DNA of 64,000 nt from Erysipelotrichaceae bacterium (GTDB lineage: Bacteria > Bacillota_I > Bacilli_A > Erysipelotrichales > Erysipelotrichaceae), in contig JAFRIE010000033.1 in assembly GCA_017432885.1 (NCBI GenBank), positions 62,001 to 126,000 of the forward strand, written 5' to 3'. The position numbers were made by a program, and so were the translations under genes. This document shows positions 15,498 through 23,367 of the stretch, piece after piece. The notes below the pieces were generated by a model, which did no database searches, was not told where the DNA came from, and saw only the letters and a program-made list of their open reading frames with translations. Positions within the stretch are counted from its first letter, which is position 1. The number at the start of each line of letters is the position of its first letter.

Positions 15498-16676
15498 ATG
15501 AAGATTACAAATGTAAGTGCGATGATACTGAGGTATCAGTATGAAAACGCGATTGCCGATGCTCAGAACTATTTTTCCGTTAGAAACGCCGTCATCGTAA
15601 CGGTAGAGACTGATGCCGGCATATCAGGAATCGGTGAAGCAGCCTGTTTCGGCGGACCTGCCGAGTCAACCAAGTTTATTGTTGAAAAAGAGCTTGGTCC
15701 GATCGTCATCGGTGAAGATCCGACGAATATCGAACGTCTCTGGAAAAAAATGTTTGACAGAACCAGGCAGCATGGACGCGGAGGTATCATTTTCTCGGCT
15801 ATGTCCGGTATCGATGTCGCCCTTTGGGATATTCTGGGAAAACACGCCAACTGCCCGGTTTACAAGCTTTTGGGCGGATACTCCGACAGACTTCTGCCAT
15901 ATGCATCAAGCGGCTTCTATACCAAAGGAAAAGAGAAGGAACAGATGGCTGCGGAAGTCGAGAGTTATTTTAAGCAGGGATTCAAATATGCCAAGATCAA
16001 GGTAGGTAGAAATCCCGGTGTCTTCCTGTCCCCTCTGGAGAACATGCAGGCAAACGATGAATGTACCTATACGTTGGAAGAAGACTACGAAAGAGTCAAG
16101 GCATGTACAGATGTCGCTGACCGGTACGGAGCCAGAATCATGGTTGATGCCAACAATACATACAATACTTATACGGCAATCAAAATGGGAAAAGCGTTCC
16201 AGGATCTGGGTGTCTTCTGGCTGGAAGAACCGCTGCATCTGGACAATATCGAAGGTTCTATCGAACTGGCGCAGGCTCTGGATATGCCAGTAGCCGGATA
16301 TGAGTCGGAAACCGGACTGTTCAATTTCCGTGAATACATCAACAGACACGCCGTCGATATCGTCCAGCCGGATACGATCTGGTCCGGAGGTATTACCGAA
16401 TGCGTGAAGATCGCCAACTATGCCTATGCCCATAACATGCCGTGTATGCCGCATGTCTTCTCCTCGGCCGTCTCCCTGATGGCTAACGCCCACTTCCTGG
16501 CTTCGATCTCCAACCAGGGCATTTTAGAGATGGACAGAAACGTTTATCCGCTGCGTGATGAACTCCTGAAAGAACCTCTGACGCTTGCGGAAGACGGCTA
16601 CGTCTATCTGCCACAGAAACCTGGACTTGGCATCGAGCTTGATGAAAAGACCGTTGAAAAGTATCGGGTCGGCTAA
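15498..16676 (+). CDS. Enolase-superfamily sugar-acid dehydratase/cycloisomerase (MR/MLE family)
   Basis: The 392-residue enzyme has the mandelate racemase/muconate lactonizing plan: capping domain to about residue 125, then a TIM barrel. The base motif is K166-I-K168; metal ligands are D217 (VDANN), E243 (WLEEP) and an acidic residue in AGYESE (E269). D292 (VQPD) and H319 (MPHV) supply a second base dyad like that in mandelate racemase and galactarate-type enzymes. The overall pattern is close to galactarolactone cycloisomerase and related sugar-acid dehydratases, which yield 2-keto-3-deoxy acids, the substrate class of the kinase in this operon. A 20-residue insertion follows K168. Substrate is not determinable by reading. 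Confidence 0.85.
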   Translation: MKITNVSAMILRYQYENAIADAQNYFSVRNAVIVTVETDAGISGIGEAACFGGPAESTKFIVEKELGPIVIGEDPTNIERLWKKMFDRTRQHGRGGIIFSAMSGIDVALWDILGKHANCPVYKLLGGYSDRLLPYASSGFYTKGKEKEQMAAEVESYFKQGFKYAKIKVGRNPGVFLSPLENMQANDECTYTLEEDYERVKACTDVADRYGARIMVDANNTYNTYTAIKMGKAFQDLGVFWLEEPLHLDNIEGSIELAQALDMPVAGYESETGLFNFREYINRHAVDIVQPDTIWSGGITECVKIANYAYAHNMPCMPHVFSSAVSLMANAHFLASISNQGILEMDRNVYPLRDELLKEPLTLAEDGYVYLPQKPGLGIELDEKTVEKYRVG

Positions 16677-16696
16677 GCAAAAGCATTGTTTCCTTA

Positions 16697-16720
16697 AAAG
16701 AGTGACTCAGGTCACTCTTT
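16697..16720 (+). terminator. Hairpin at the end of the catabolic operon
   Basis: AAAGAGTGAC pairs perfectly with GTCACTCTTT across a TCAG loop, 20 bases after the dehydratase stop. The T run is short, so termination may be partial. Confidence 0.65.
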
Positions 16721-16721
16721 A

Positions 16722-16769
16722 AAATGTATGAAAAAATGTTTTAGTTTTAATACATTTATATGCTATAAT
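16722..16769 (+). promoter_or_regulatory. Promoter region of the GntR gene with operator half-sites
   Basis: An extended -10 box, TGCTATAAT (16761-16769), lies 30 bases before the regulator gene. Upstream are AAATGTAT (16722-16729) and its inverse ATACATTT (16750-16757), matching the two halves of the ATGTATACAT element found at the operon promoters. This suggests weak autoregulation. Confidence 0.45.
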
Positions 16770-16798
16770 TTTTTCGGTTTTGTTAAGAGGAACAGATT

Positions 16799-17476
16799 AT
16801 GGCAGAAAAAAAAGAATCAGTGGTATCACAACTATACCGGGAATTCAAAAGACAGATCATCACTTCACGGATGGTTCCGGGTCAGCTTCTGATGGCTCAG
16901 AAACTGGCACAGGATTTCGGCGTGAGCAGGACTCCGGTCAGAGAGGCTTTGATCAGGCTTAAGGAAGAAGGCCTTGTCGAGGATGCCGGCGGACATAAGT
17001 TTAAAGTGTCGGCATTGAGCTGGAAAATGGTTGAGGATTCCTATCATGCCAGAGAGATCATCGAAGGCGAATGCATCGCCTATGCCGCCAAGAACGCAAC
17101 AAAAGAACAGATCGCCGTTTTGGAAAAGCTGTGTAAGGAGATGTCCAAGGTCAACAACGAAGCCAAGTACGATGCGTACTTTGCGCTGGATCAGGATTTT
17201 CACTATGAGATCGTCAAGATCATGGACAATGACAGGATAACCGATTTCATGTCCAAGAACGCGGATGAAATGCAGAGGATCAGATACTACACCAGATCAC
17301 TAAAACATAATATTGAAGTCAGCTATCATGAACATGTAGAGATGACGGAAGCGATTAAAGCAAGGAATCCGGTTCTTGCGAAAAAACTCATCTCTAAGCA
17401 TTTGAGAAGAGTTGTCAACGATTTGAGAGACCTCAAGGAAGAAGAGAAGATCTATCCTTTGACCTTGATATCATAA
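16799..17476 (+). CDS. GntR-family transcriptional regulator, FadR/FCD type
   Basis: The 225-residue protein has an N-terminal winged helix-turn-helix (residues about 10-75, with the GntR hallmark VSRTPVREALIRLKEEGLVE) and a C-terminal all-helical FCD ligand-binding domain. In that domain the metal-binding Asp and His positions are visible in LDQDFHYEIV near residue 140 and in the two later His-containing helices (YHEHVEMTEAI and ISKHLRRVV). FCD regulators typically sense sugar acids or other carboxylates. It sits between the catabolic and transport operons and is the natural candidate to bind the TGTATACA palindromes in front of both. Confidence 0.9.
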   Translation: MAEKKESVVSQLYREFKRQIITSRMVPGQLLMAQKLAQDFGVSRTPVREALIRLKEEGLVEDAGGHKFKVSALSWKMVEDSYHAREIIEGECIAYAAKNATKEQIAVLEKLCKEMSKVNNEAKYDAYFALDQDFHYEIVKIMDNDRITDFMSKNADEMQRIRYYTRSLKHNIEVSYHEHVEMTEAIKARNPVLAKKLISKHLRRVVNDLRDLKEEEKIYPLTLIS

Positions 17477-17502
17477 AAAAAGATCGTCCAGATCTTTTTT
17501 TA
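17475..17502. terminator. Bidirectional terminator between the GntR and VOC genes
   Basis: AAAAAAAGATC pairs with GATCTTTTTTT across a five-base loop, in the 23 bases between two converging genes. Confidence 0.8.
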
Positions 17503-17931
17503 ATATAACGTCACACAGGGCCCGTCTTTCAGCTGCGGAGCATCCGGTCCGTATTCCATGATCTCGATGCGATAGCCGTTGGGATCGGTACACCACATCT
17601 GCAGATTGCCGTCTCTGGCAACCTTAATATCTGTCACCCCCTGGATGCCGTTTTCCAGAAGCAGTCCATGCATTGCGGCGATGTCGTCGGTTCTGAAAGC
17701 CAGGTGGTTCCTGCCCAGCTTGTCGGAAAGAGGAAACTGTTCCGGACGGGGATAAAACAGTTCCAGCAGCGAACCGTCGGGAAATCTGAGCATTTCGATC
17801 CACGGCGTTCCTTTGGGTTCCTCGATCTTCATGATGATCTTCCCTTCGAAGAGCCGCGTATAGAAATCAAGGCTTGCCTCCATATCTCTTGTCGACAGAC
17901 CGGTGTGTGCCAATCCTCTAATCATTTTCAT
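17500..17931 (-). CDS. VOC-superfamily (glyoxalase I-like) metalloprotein
   Basis: The 143-residue protein contains two beta-alpha-beta-beta-beta modules. The four metal-ligand positions of glyoxalase I-like proteins can be read as H9, E57, H76 and E123. These proteins act as isomerases, lyases or dioxygenases on small organic substrates, so the exact reaction is open. ATG 17931 is preceded by AAAGGCGG. The gene diverges from the Liv-type transporter operon, and its putative promoter overlaps the ATGTATACAT element at 17981, so it probably belongs to the same regulon. An epimerase or lactone-related step in the sugar-acid route is possible but speculative. Confidence 0.8.
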   Translation of the reverse strand: MKMIRGLAHTGLSTRDMEASLDFYTRLFEGKIIMKIEEPKGTPWIEMLRFPDGSLLELFYPRPEQFPLSDKLGRNHLAFRTDDIAAMHGLLLENGIQGVTDIKVARDGNLQMWCTDPNGYRIEIMEYGPDAPQLKDGPCVTLY

Positions 17932-17980
17932 ACCGCCTTTCTACATCATTATTATAATAATTGTAATTCAATATTAGAAA

Positions 17981-17990
17981 ATGTATACAT
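17981..17990. promoter_or_regulatory. Candidate GntR/FCD operator ATGTATACAT
   Basis: This perfect ten-base palindrome lies between the divergent VOC gene and the transporter operon. It lies just upstream of the transporter promoter (TATAAT at 18021-18026) and near the -35 region of the VOC gene, and shares nine of ten bases with the element at 10983. Confidence 0.6.
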
Positions 17991-18070
17991 AAATGAATAT
18001 TCAAAATGTAGCAATTATTGTATAATTTAATTGCGAATAGGTTCGCGATACATGTAATTAGGAGGTACAA

Positions 18071-19243
18071 ATGAAAAAATTAATTACATTATTGCTTGCT
18101 GTACTGATCGTATTCGGCATGACTGCCTGCGGTAATGGCGGCGGCGGAAACGAAGGCGGCGGTGCAGAAGCAGAAACGATCCGTATCGGTGTAGTTTCCA
18201 CCTTCTCCGGAAACAACTCCGGACATGGCGAATACTGCAAAGAAGGCGCTGAACTTTGGAAAGAAGAAGTTAACGCCAACGGCGGTATCAATGGTAAACT
18301 GGTCGAGCTCGTTTATGAAGACAACGGCGATACCAACGAGTCCTATCAGTCAGCATTCGTCAAAATGCTTTCTGAAGACAATGTAGTTGCTGTCTATTCG
18401 AACGGCTTCTCTGATCAGGTAACCATGGTCATTCCTGATGCCGATACATATCAGATCCCGTTCCTTGCCGGCAACTCTTCACAGGCTTGCCTGAATCAGG
18501 GTTCTGATTACTACTGGATGATCCGTCTTTCTGACGCGATCGTATCTCCGACGATGGCGAATGCCTGTGTCGACCTGCTGAACATGAGCAAAGTCGCTAT
18601 CCTTCAGGTCAACGACAGCTACGGCGATGGCATGGCAGACTTCGTTGAAGAAGCATTAAAAGCAAGAGGCGCTGAAGTAGCTCTTCGTCTGAGCTTCGAC
18701 GGTGACGTCGTTCAGTTCAACTCTTATCTTGCACAGGTCGAGGCTGCCGGTGTTGACGGTATCGTAGGTATCGCTCACCAGGAACAGTGCGGTCCTCTGA
18801 TGATGCAGATCGATGCAGCTGAAATCGATGTTCCGCTGATGGGCTGCTCACAGTTCGCAACCGCTCTGGCTATCGACACTGCCGGCGAATCCGCAGATGG
18901 CTGGTACTCACTGGCTGACTGGACAAATGAAGCCGACACAGAAACCGCTCAGGCATTTGTTAAAGCTTACACGGAGAAGTGGGGCAGAGTTCCTGACATG
19001 CAGTCGGTTGTCTGCTACGATGCAATGCACATCTTACAGGCCGCTATCGAATCCATCGACGGCGAAATCACTCCGGCTGCCATCAACGAGGCAATCTACA
19101 AGACCAACAACATCGTAGGTGCAATGTCCACTTACAAGTGTGACAGCTCCAACCCTGCATACGAGCACTGCCTCGGTCAGAGCATCTTCACGACTCAGAC
19201 TGTCAACGGTTCCGGTGTTGTTATCGGTGTTGCACAGCGCTAA
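18071..19243 (+). CDS. Liv-type ABC transporter substrate-binding lipoprotein
   Basis: The 390-residue protein has a lipoprotein signal peptide with the lipidated cysteine at position 20 (MTAC). After a Gly-rich linker comes a type 1 periplasmic-binding fold of the Peripla_BP_6 (LivJ-like) family, beginning IRIGVVSTFSGNNSGHGEYCKEG. The family is named for branched-chain amino acids but also binds amides, aromatics and other acids. Here the transport genes are followed without a break by KDPG aldolase and a sugar-acid kinase, which argues for a hydroxy-acid or lactone substrate. AGGAGG precedes ATG 18071. The strong hairpin after the gene suggests that it is expressed above the membrane subunits. 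Confidence 0.88.
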   Translation: MKKLITLLLAVLIVFGMTACGNGGGGNEGGGAEAETIRIGVVSTFSGNNSGHGEYCKEGAELWKEEVNANGGINGKLVELVYEDNGDTNESYQSAFVKMLSEDNVVAVYSNGFSDQVTMVIPDADTYQIPFLAGNSSQACLNQGSDYYWMIRLSDAIVSPTMANACVDLLNMSKVAILQVNDSYGDGMADFVEEALKARGAEVALRLSFDGDVVQFNSYLAQVEAAGVDGIVGIAHQEQCGPLMMQIDAAEIDVPLMGCSQFATALAIDTAGESADGWYSLADWTNEADTETAQAFVKAYTEKWGRVPDMQSVVCYDAMHILQAAIESIDGEITPAAINEAIYKTNNIVGAMSTYKCDSSNPAYEHCLGQSIFTTQTVNGSGVVIGVAQR

Positions 19244-19267
19244 TTTAATCTGATCTGATTTTTGAAA

Positions 19268-19308
19268 AAATATCATCCATGGGCAACCATGGATGATATT
19301 TGATTTTT
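19268..19308 (+). terminator. Terminator/attenuator between binding protein and permease
   Basis: AAATATCATCCATGG pairs with CCATGGATGATATTT across a GCAA tetraloop and is followed by a T-rich tract. With the permease starting 20 bases later, the element should lower expression of the downstream genes relative to the binding protein. Confidence 0.8.
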
Positions 19309-19327
19309 ATATATCGGAGAGAATGAT

Positions 19328-20191
19328 ATGTACTTACAATTATTGATCGTCGGGATCGCCATGGGAATGATCTATGCCCTGCTGTCGCTGGGTATCGTTC
19401 TGCTTGTGCGTGCCGTAGGCGTGCTTAATTTCGCAGAAGGCCAGCTGTTCATGCTGGGGGCATATGTTACTTTCTGTCTGACTTATCAGGTCGGCATGCC
19501 TTTGTGGCTGATGATCCCTATTGCTGTCGTAATCCTGTTTCTGTTTGGCGTTCTTTTCATGTTCAGCATCTACTGGCCGTTAAGAAAATCCACCTGGAGC
19601 GCTACGATCATCATCAGCTGTCTGGGAGCTTCCTCGGTCATATCGGAACTGGTCAAGGTCATCTGGGGGAATAACCCGCTTGTCTATGCACCTCTGATCA
19701 AAGGAACGGTAAAGATCGGCGGAGTCAATCTGGAATATCAGTATCTGATCATTATTGCCGTATGCATCCTGATGATTTTCCTGATCCAGATGCTTTTTGA
19801 CAAGATGTACGTAGGCAGAATCATGCAGGCGGCTGCCCAGAACAAATATGCTGCCGGATTGCTTGGCGTTTCAGCTACCTTGACCGTTGCCGCGACATAC
19901 GGCATATCGGCTGCTCTGGTAGGCATCGGCGGATGGCTGGTTGCTCCTTTGTTTCTGGTCAGGACCGGTCTTAGTGATTTCCTGCTGAAAGGTTTTGCCG
20001 GAATGGTCATTGGCGGATATGGAAGCGTTAAAGGCGCCGTCATCGGTTCGATCCTTGTAGGAATCATCGAATCCTACGCCGTTCTGCTGACCACCACTTA
20101 TCAGAACGCCATCGTCTTCCTGGTACTGATCGTCTTCCTGGTAATCAAACCGGATGGACTGATCAAGGGCAAGATATCGGAGAAAGCGTGA
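19328..20191 (+). CDS. Liv-type ABC transporter permease (LivH-like)
   Basis: The 287-residue polytopic protein has about eight hydrophobic segments and the LivH signature: an N-terminal GIAMGMIYALLSLGIVLL with LNFAEGQLFMLGAY close behind, and the C-terminal VIGGYGSVKGAVIGSILVGIIE. A GGAGAG site precedes ATG 19328. It forms one half of the import channel with the next gene. The sequence itself does not reveal the substrate; see the note on the aldolase and kinase genes in the same operon. Confidence 0.9.
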   Translation: MYLQLLIVGIAMGMIYALLSLGIVLLVRAVGVLNFAEGQLFMLGAYVTFCLTYQVGMPLWLMIPIAVVILFLFGVLFMFSIYWPLRKSTWSATIIISCLGASSVISELVKVIWGNNPLVYAPLIKGTVKIGGVNLEYQYLIIIAVCILMIFLIQMLFDKMYVGRIMQAAAQNKYAAGLLGVSATLTVAATYGISAALVGIGGWLVAPLFLVRTGLSDFLLKGFAGMVIGGYGSVKGAVIGSILVGIIESYAVLLTTTYQNAIVFLVLIVFLVIKPDGLIKGKISEKA

Positions 20192-20195
20192 TCCT

Positions 20196-21224
20196 ATGAC
20201 GAAACGTTTACTGAATAGAAAGACTATTATCGGTGCGGTATCGCTGCTGCTGTTCGTCCTGCTGTTTTATTTGTATATTCCTAACAACACAGGTGCCTAT
20301 ACGATAACGGTATGGAACAGCGCACTGATCTACTTCATGGCCAACATCGGTACAGCCATCATGCTGGGATCGTGCGGCATGGTTTCTTTTGCCTCTCCGG
20401 CTTTTATGGGACTGGGCGCTTATACCAGCGTCTATATCTGCATGAACTACGGCGTCAATCCGTTTATTACGATGCTGATCGGAATGCTGGTATCGATGCT
20501 TTTTGCCGTTCTGATCGGAATGGCTCTGATGAGACTCAACGGGACTTTCTTTACCTTCTCGACAGTCGCTCTTTGTCAGATCGCCTATACGGTATACAAC
20601 GGCTGGAAGCCGGTAACCGGCGGTCCTAACGGCATTCCGCGTGTTCCTCAGTTTACAGCCTTCGGCTGGGTGGCAAAAACATATTTCGATAATTACTATG
20701 TACTCCTAACGATTGCGATTATTGCTTTTGTTTTGGCCAACAGACTGGGAAAAACCAATTTCGGACGGGCAATGAATTCCGTCAGAGACAATGAATTAGT
20801 CGCTAAAACGACAGGTATCAACGTGTTTAGGACCAAGGTCACGGCGTTTGCAATCGCCGCCGGGTTCGCCGGTATTGCCGGTGCCTGCCTTGCCCACAGC
20901 ACACACTATGTCGTTTCAACATATTTTACTTATTCCAATGCCACGATGTACATCATTCAGGTCATGATCGGTGGCGTCTACAATATTGTCGGCGTTTTCG
21001 CCGGAACGATTCTGATCACAATGCTGCCGGAATGGCTTAGACCTTTGCAGGAGTACATCAAGCTGGTCTATGGCGTGGGCGTCATCCTGCTGATGATCTT
21101 TATGCCGATGGGCATCTGGGGACTTGGTTCCGATTTCATCAAAAGGATTAAGAAGAGATATCACATCAAAGACAACGTTACGCCGATCGGCGTTCTTGCT
21201 GAAGATCAGGAGGTAGGAAAATGA
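20196..21224 (+). CDS. Liv-type ABC transporter permease (LivM-like)
   Basis: The 342-residue polytopic protein matches LivM in length, with about ten hydrophobic segments. Its conserved cytoplasmic loop contains FGRAMNSVRDNELVAKTTGI, the segment that docks onto the ATPases. The start is four bases after the LivH stop, and the end overlaps the start of the first ATPase gene by four bases (ATGA), so the membrane and energy subunits are translationally coupled. Confidence 0.9.
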   Translation: MTKRLLNRKTIIGAVSLLLFVLLFYLYIPNNTGAYTITVWNSALIYFMANIGTAIMLGSCGMVSFASPAFMGLGAYTSVYICMNYGVNPFITMLIGMLVSMLFAVLIGMALMRLNGTFFTFSTVALCQIAYTVYNGWKPVTGGPNGIPRVPQFTAFGWVAKTYFDNYYVLLTIAIIAFVLANRLGKTNFGRAMNSVRDNELVAKTTGINVFRTKVTAFAIAAGFAGIAGACLAHSTHYVVSTYFTYSNATMYIIQVMIGGVYNIVGVFAGTILITMLPEWLRPLQEYIKLVYGVGVILLMIFMPMGIWGLGSDFIKRIKKRYHIKDNVTPIGVLAEDQEVGK

Positions 21225-21982
21225 ATAGACCAATACTTGAACTGATCGATGTCAACAAGGCTTTCGGCGGTGTTGTCGTCGCTGAACATGTCAATCTGAA
21301 ACTGTATCCGGGAGAGATCCACGGACTGATCGGACCTAACGGTGCCGGAAAGACGACGCTGCTTAATCTGATTTCAGGTATCTATGAAATGGATAGCGGA
21401 CGCATTGAATTGAACGGTGAGGATATCTCGAATATGCCGGCTTATCTTAGAGCCAGAAAAGGTATTGGCAGAACATTCCAGATGCCGCGCTTTCTGGACA
21501 AGGCAGACATTGAGGAAAACATCCGCATTGCCGATGACCTGGCCAATCCGGTATCTTTCCTGAAATCGTATTTCGGAAAGAACGACCGGGCCTATGTACC
21601 TAGACTCAATGAACTGACCAGGATCGCCGGTTTTTCCTTTAACCTTGAAGACGACATCTCCAGCCTGACCTTCGGACAGAGGAAGATGCTGGAAATCATC
21701 CGGGCGATACTGGCAAACCACAAGGTGCTTCTGGTAGATGAGCCTGCCGCAGGACTGAACGGAGCCGAGATCGAGAACGAGATCAGCCTGCTGAAGCATG
21801 CGGCAAAGAATATGAACATGGGCATCCTGCTCATAGAACACTCAATGGATATGATCATGAACATCTGCAGCAATATTACAGTCATCAACTTCGGTTCTGT
21901 CATCGGAAACGGAACTCCTGATGAAATCGCCGCAAATCAGGATGTCATTGAAGCATACCTGGGAAGGAGTAAAGATGCTTAA
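21221..21982 (+). CDS. Liv-type ABC transporter ATP-binding protein (LivG-like)
   Basis: The 253-residue ABC ATPase has Walker A GPNGAGKTT near residue 33, the LivG-specific FQMPRFL segment after the Q-loop, the signature LTFGQRKMLEI and Walker B VLLVDEPAAGLN. The signature is LTFGQ rather than LSGGQ, as is common in LivG proteins. It overlaps the next ATPase gene start by eight bases. The two ATPases should act as a heterodimer driving the LivH/LivM channel. Confidence 0.92.
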   Translation: MNRPILELIDVNKAFGGVVVAEHVNLKLYPGEIHGLIGPNGAGKTTLLNLISGIYEMDSGRIELNGEDISNMPAYLRARKGIGRTFQMPRFLDKADIEENIRIADDLANPVSFLKSYFGKNDRAYVPRLNELTRIAGFSFNLEDDISSLTFGQRKMLEIIRAILANHKVLLVDEPAAGLNGAEIENEISLLKHAAKNMNMGILLIEHSMDMIMNICSNITVINFGSVIGNGTPDEIAANQDVIEAYLGRSKDA

Positions 21983-22712
21983 GATACAAGATCTTAAAGT
22001 CCGTTACGGTTCGATAGAAGCCGTCAAGGGTGTGAACATTGAAGTGAAGGACGATGCTATCGTCTGCCTGATCGGCTCCAACGGTGCCGGCAAGACCTCG
22101 ATCCTGAAGGCAATATCCGGCGTGGTGGAGCATTCCGGTCTGATCGAATACAACGGCGAGGACATCAGTTCCGCCAGCAACATTCATATCGCTAAACTGG
22201 GAATACAGCATGTTCCGGAAGGACGGCAGGTTTTCCCGGGACTGACGGTCTTCGAAAATCTGGAGATCGGCTGTGTCAACTGGCGCGGCTATTTCGGTAA
22301 AGCCGATCACAAAGAGGAACTGGAATATGTTTATTCGATGTTCCCTCGTCTCAAGGAGAGAGAAAAACAGCTTGCCTGGTCTCTTTCCGGAGGTGAACAG
22401 CAGATGCTGGCGATTGGCAGAGCGCTGATGGGAAGACCAAAGCTTCTGCTTCTGGATGAACCTTCCATGGGTCTGGCTCCGCTGGTAATTGAGGAACTGT
22501 TCCAAAAGATTACGGAAATCAACAAAAAGACCGGCCTGCCGATCCTGATGGTTGAACAGAACGCCAGAATGGCCCTGTCCGTTTCAGATTACACGTATAT
22601 CATTGAACAGGGTCAGATCTCTATGGAAGGAGCTTCTGCAGACCTGATTCACGATGACAGAGTCGAAGCGGCGTATTTTGGAAAGAGCTGGAAAGTAAAG
22701 AAAGAGGTATGA
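21975..22712 (+). CDS. Liv-type ABC transporter ATP-binding protein (LivF-like)
   Basis: The 245-residue ABC ATPase starts at ATG 21975 behind GGAAGGAG; a longer frame upstream is only the overlap with the previous gene. Walker A is GSNGAGKTS, the signature WSLSGGEQQMLAIGRAL and Walker B LLLLDEPSMGLAP, all as in LivF. It is the last transporter subunit, and the aldolase gene follows after one base, placing transport and catabolism in one transcript. Confidence 0.92.
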   Translation: MLKIQDLKVRYGSIEAVKGVNIEVKDDAIVCLIGSNGAGKTSILKAISGVVEHSGLIEYNGEDISSASNIHIAKLGIQHVPEGRQVFPGLTVFENLEIGCVNWRGYFGKADHKEELEYVYSMFPRLKEREKQLAWSLSGGEQQMLAIGRALMGRPKLLLLDEPSMGLAPLVIEELFQKITEINKKTGLPILMVEQNARMALSVSDYTYIIEQGQISMEGASADLIHDDRVEAAYFGKSWKVKKEV

Positions 22713-22713
22713 A

Positions 22714-23367
22714 ATGAACGAGATACTTGATTTTATCCTGAAAAACAAAGTCATTACGATCTGCCGGAAAGTGTACGGCGACGATCTGATGAATCTGGCT
22801 AAGGCACTTACGGAAGGCGGCGTCAAAATGATCGAAGTGACCTTCGACCAGGAAGACCCGGATTGTGTTCGCAAGACTTCTGAAGCAATCAGCACACTGA
22901 AGGACTATTTCAAAAACGAGATGCATTTCGGAGCCGGCACGGTATTGAATACGGAACAGGTTGAAGCGGCCTATGCCGCAGGAGCGAAATACATCATCGC
23001 ACCGAACGTCAACCTTGATGTAATCAGAAGAACCAAGGAACTGGGACTGATCTCCATACCCGGAGCGATGACGCCTAGCGAAGTAATGACGGCTTATGAC
23101 AACGGAGCAGACATCGTTAAACTGTTCCCTGCCAACTATCTCGGATTCTCGTATATCAAGGATCTAAGAGCACCGATCAACCATGTCAAGCTTCTGGCGA
23201 CAGGAGGAGTTACAGAAGAGAACTTCGAAGCTTTCCTGAAAGCGGGACTGGTCGGAGCCGGCGTATCTTCAAGACTGTGCGATAAGAAACTGATCGCCGC
23301 AGGCGATTTTGCTGAAATCACCAGAAGAGCAAAAGTCTTCTCAAAGATCGCAAAACAGTATGAATAA
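22714..23367 (+). CDS. eda: 2-keto-3-deoxy-6-phosphogluconate (KDPG) aldolase family protein
   Basis: The 217-residue class I aldolase has the Eda pattern: the GVKMIEVTFD glutamate region near residue 41, GAGTVLNTEQ near residue 74, and ADIVKLFPA near residue 137 with the Schiff-base lysine. It splits KDPG, or a related 2-keto-4-hydroxy acid phosphate, into pyruvate and an aldehyde such as glyceraldehyde-3-phosphate. Position directly behind the transporter and overlapping the next kinase gene by eight bases fixes its role as the terminal step of the sugar-acid route. The precise stereoisomer it accepts cannot be read from sequence. Confidence 0.88.
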   Translation: MNEILDFILKNKVITICRKVYGDDLMNLAKALTEGGVKMIEVTFDQEDPDCVRKTSEAISTLKDYFKNEMHFGAGTVLNTEQVEAAYAAGAKYIIAPNVNLDVIRRTKELGLISIPGAMTPSEVMTAYDNGADIVKLFPANYLGFSYIKDLRAPINHVKLLATGGVTEENFEAFLKAGLVGAGVSSRLCDKKLIAAGDFAEITRRAKVFSKIAKQYE

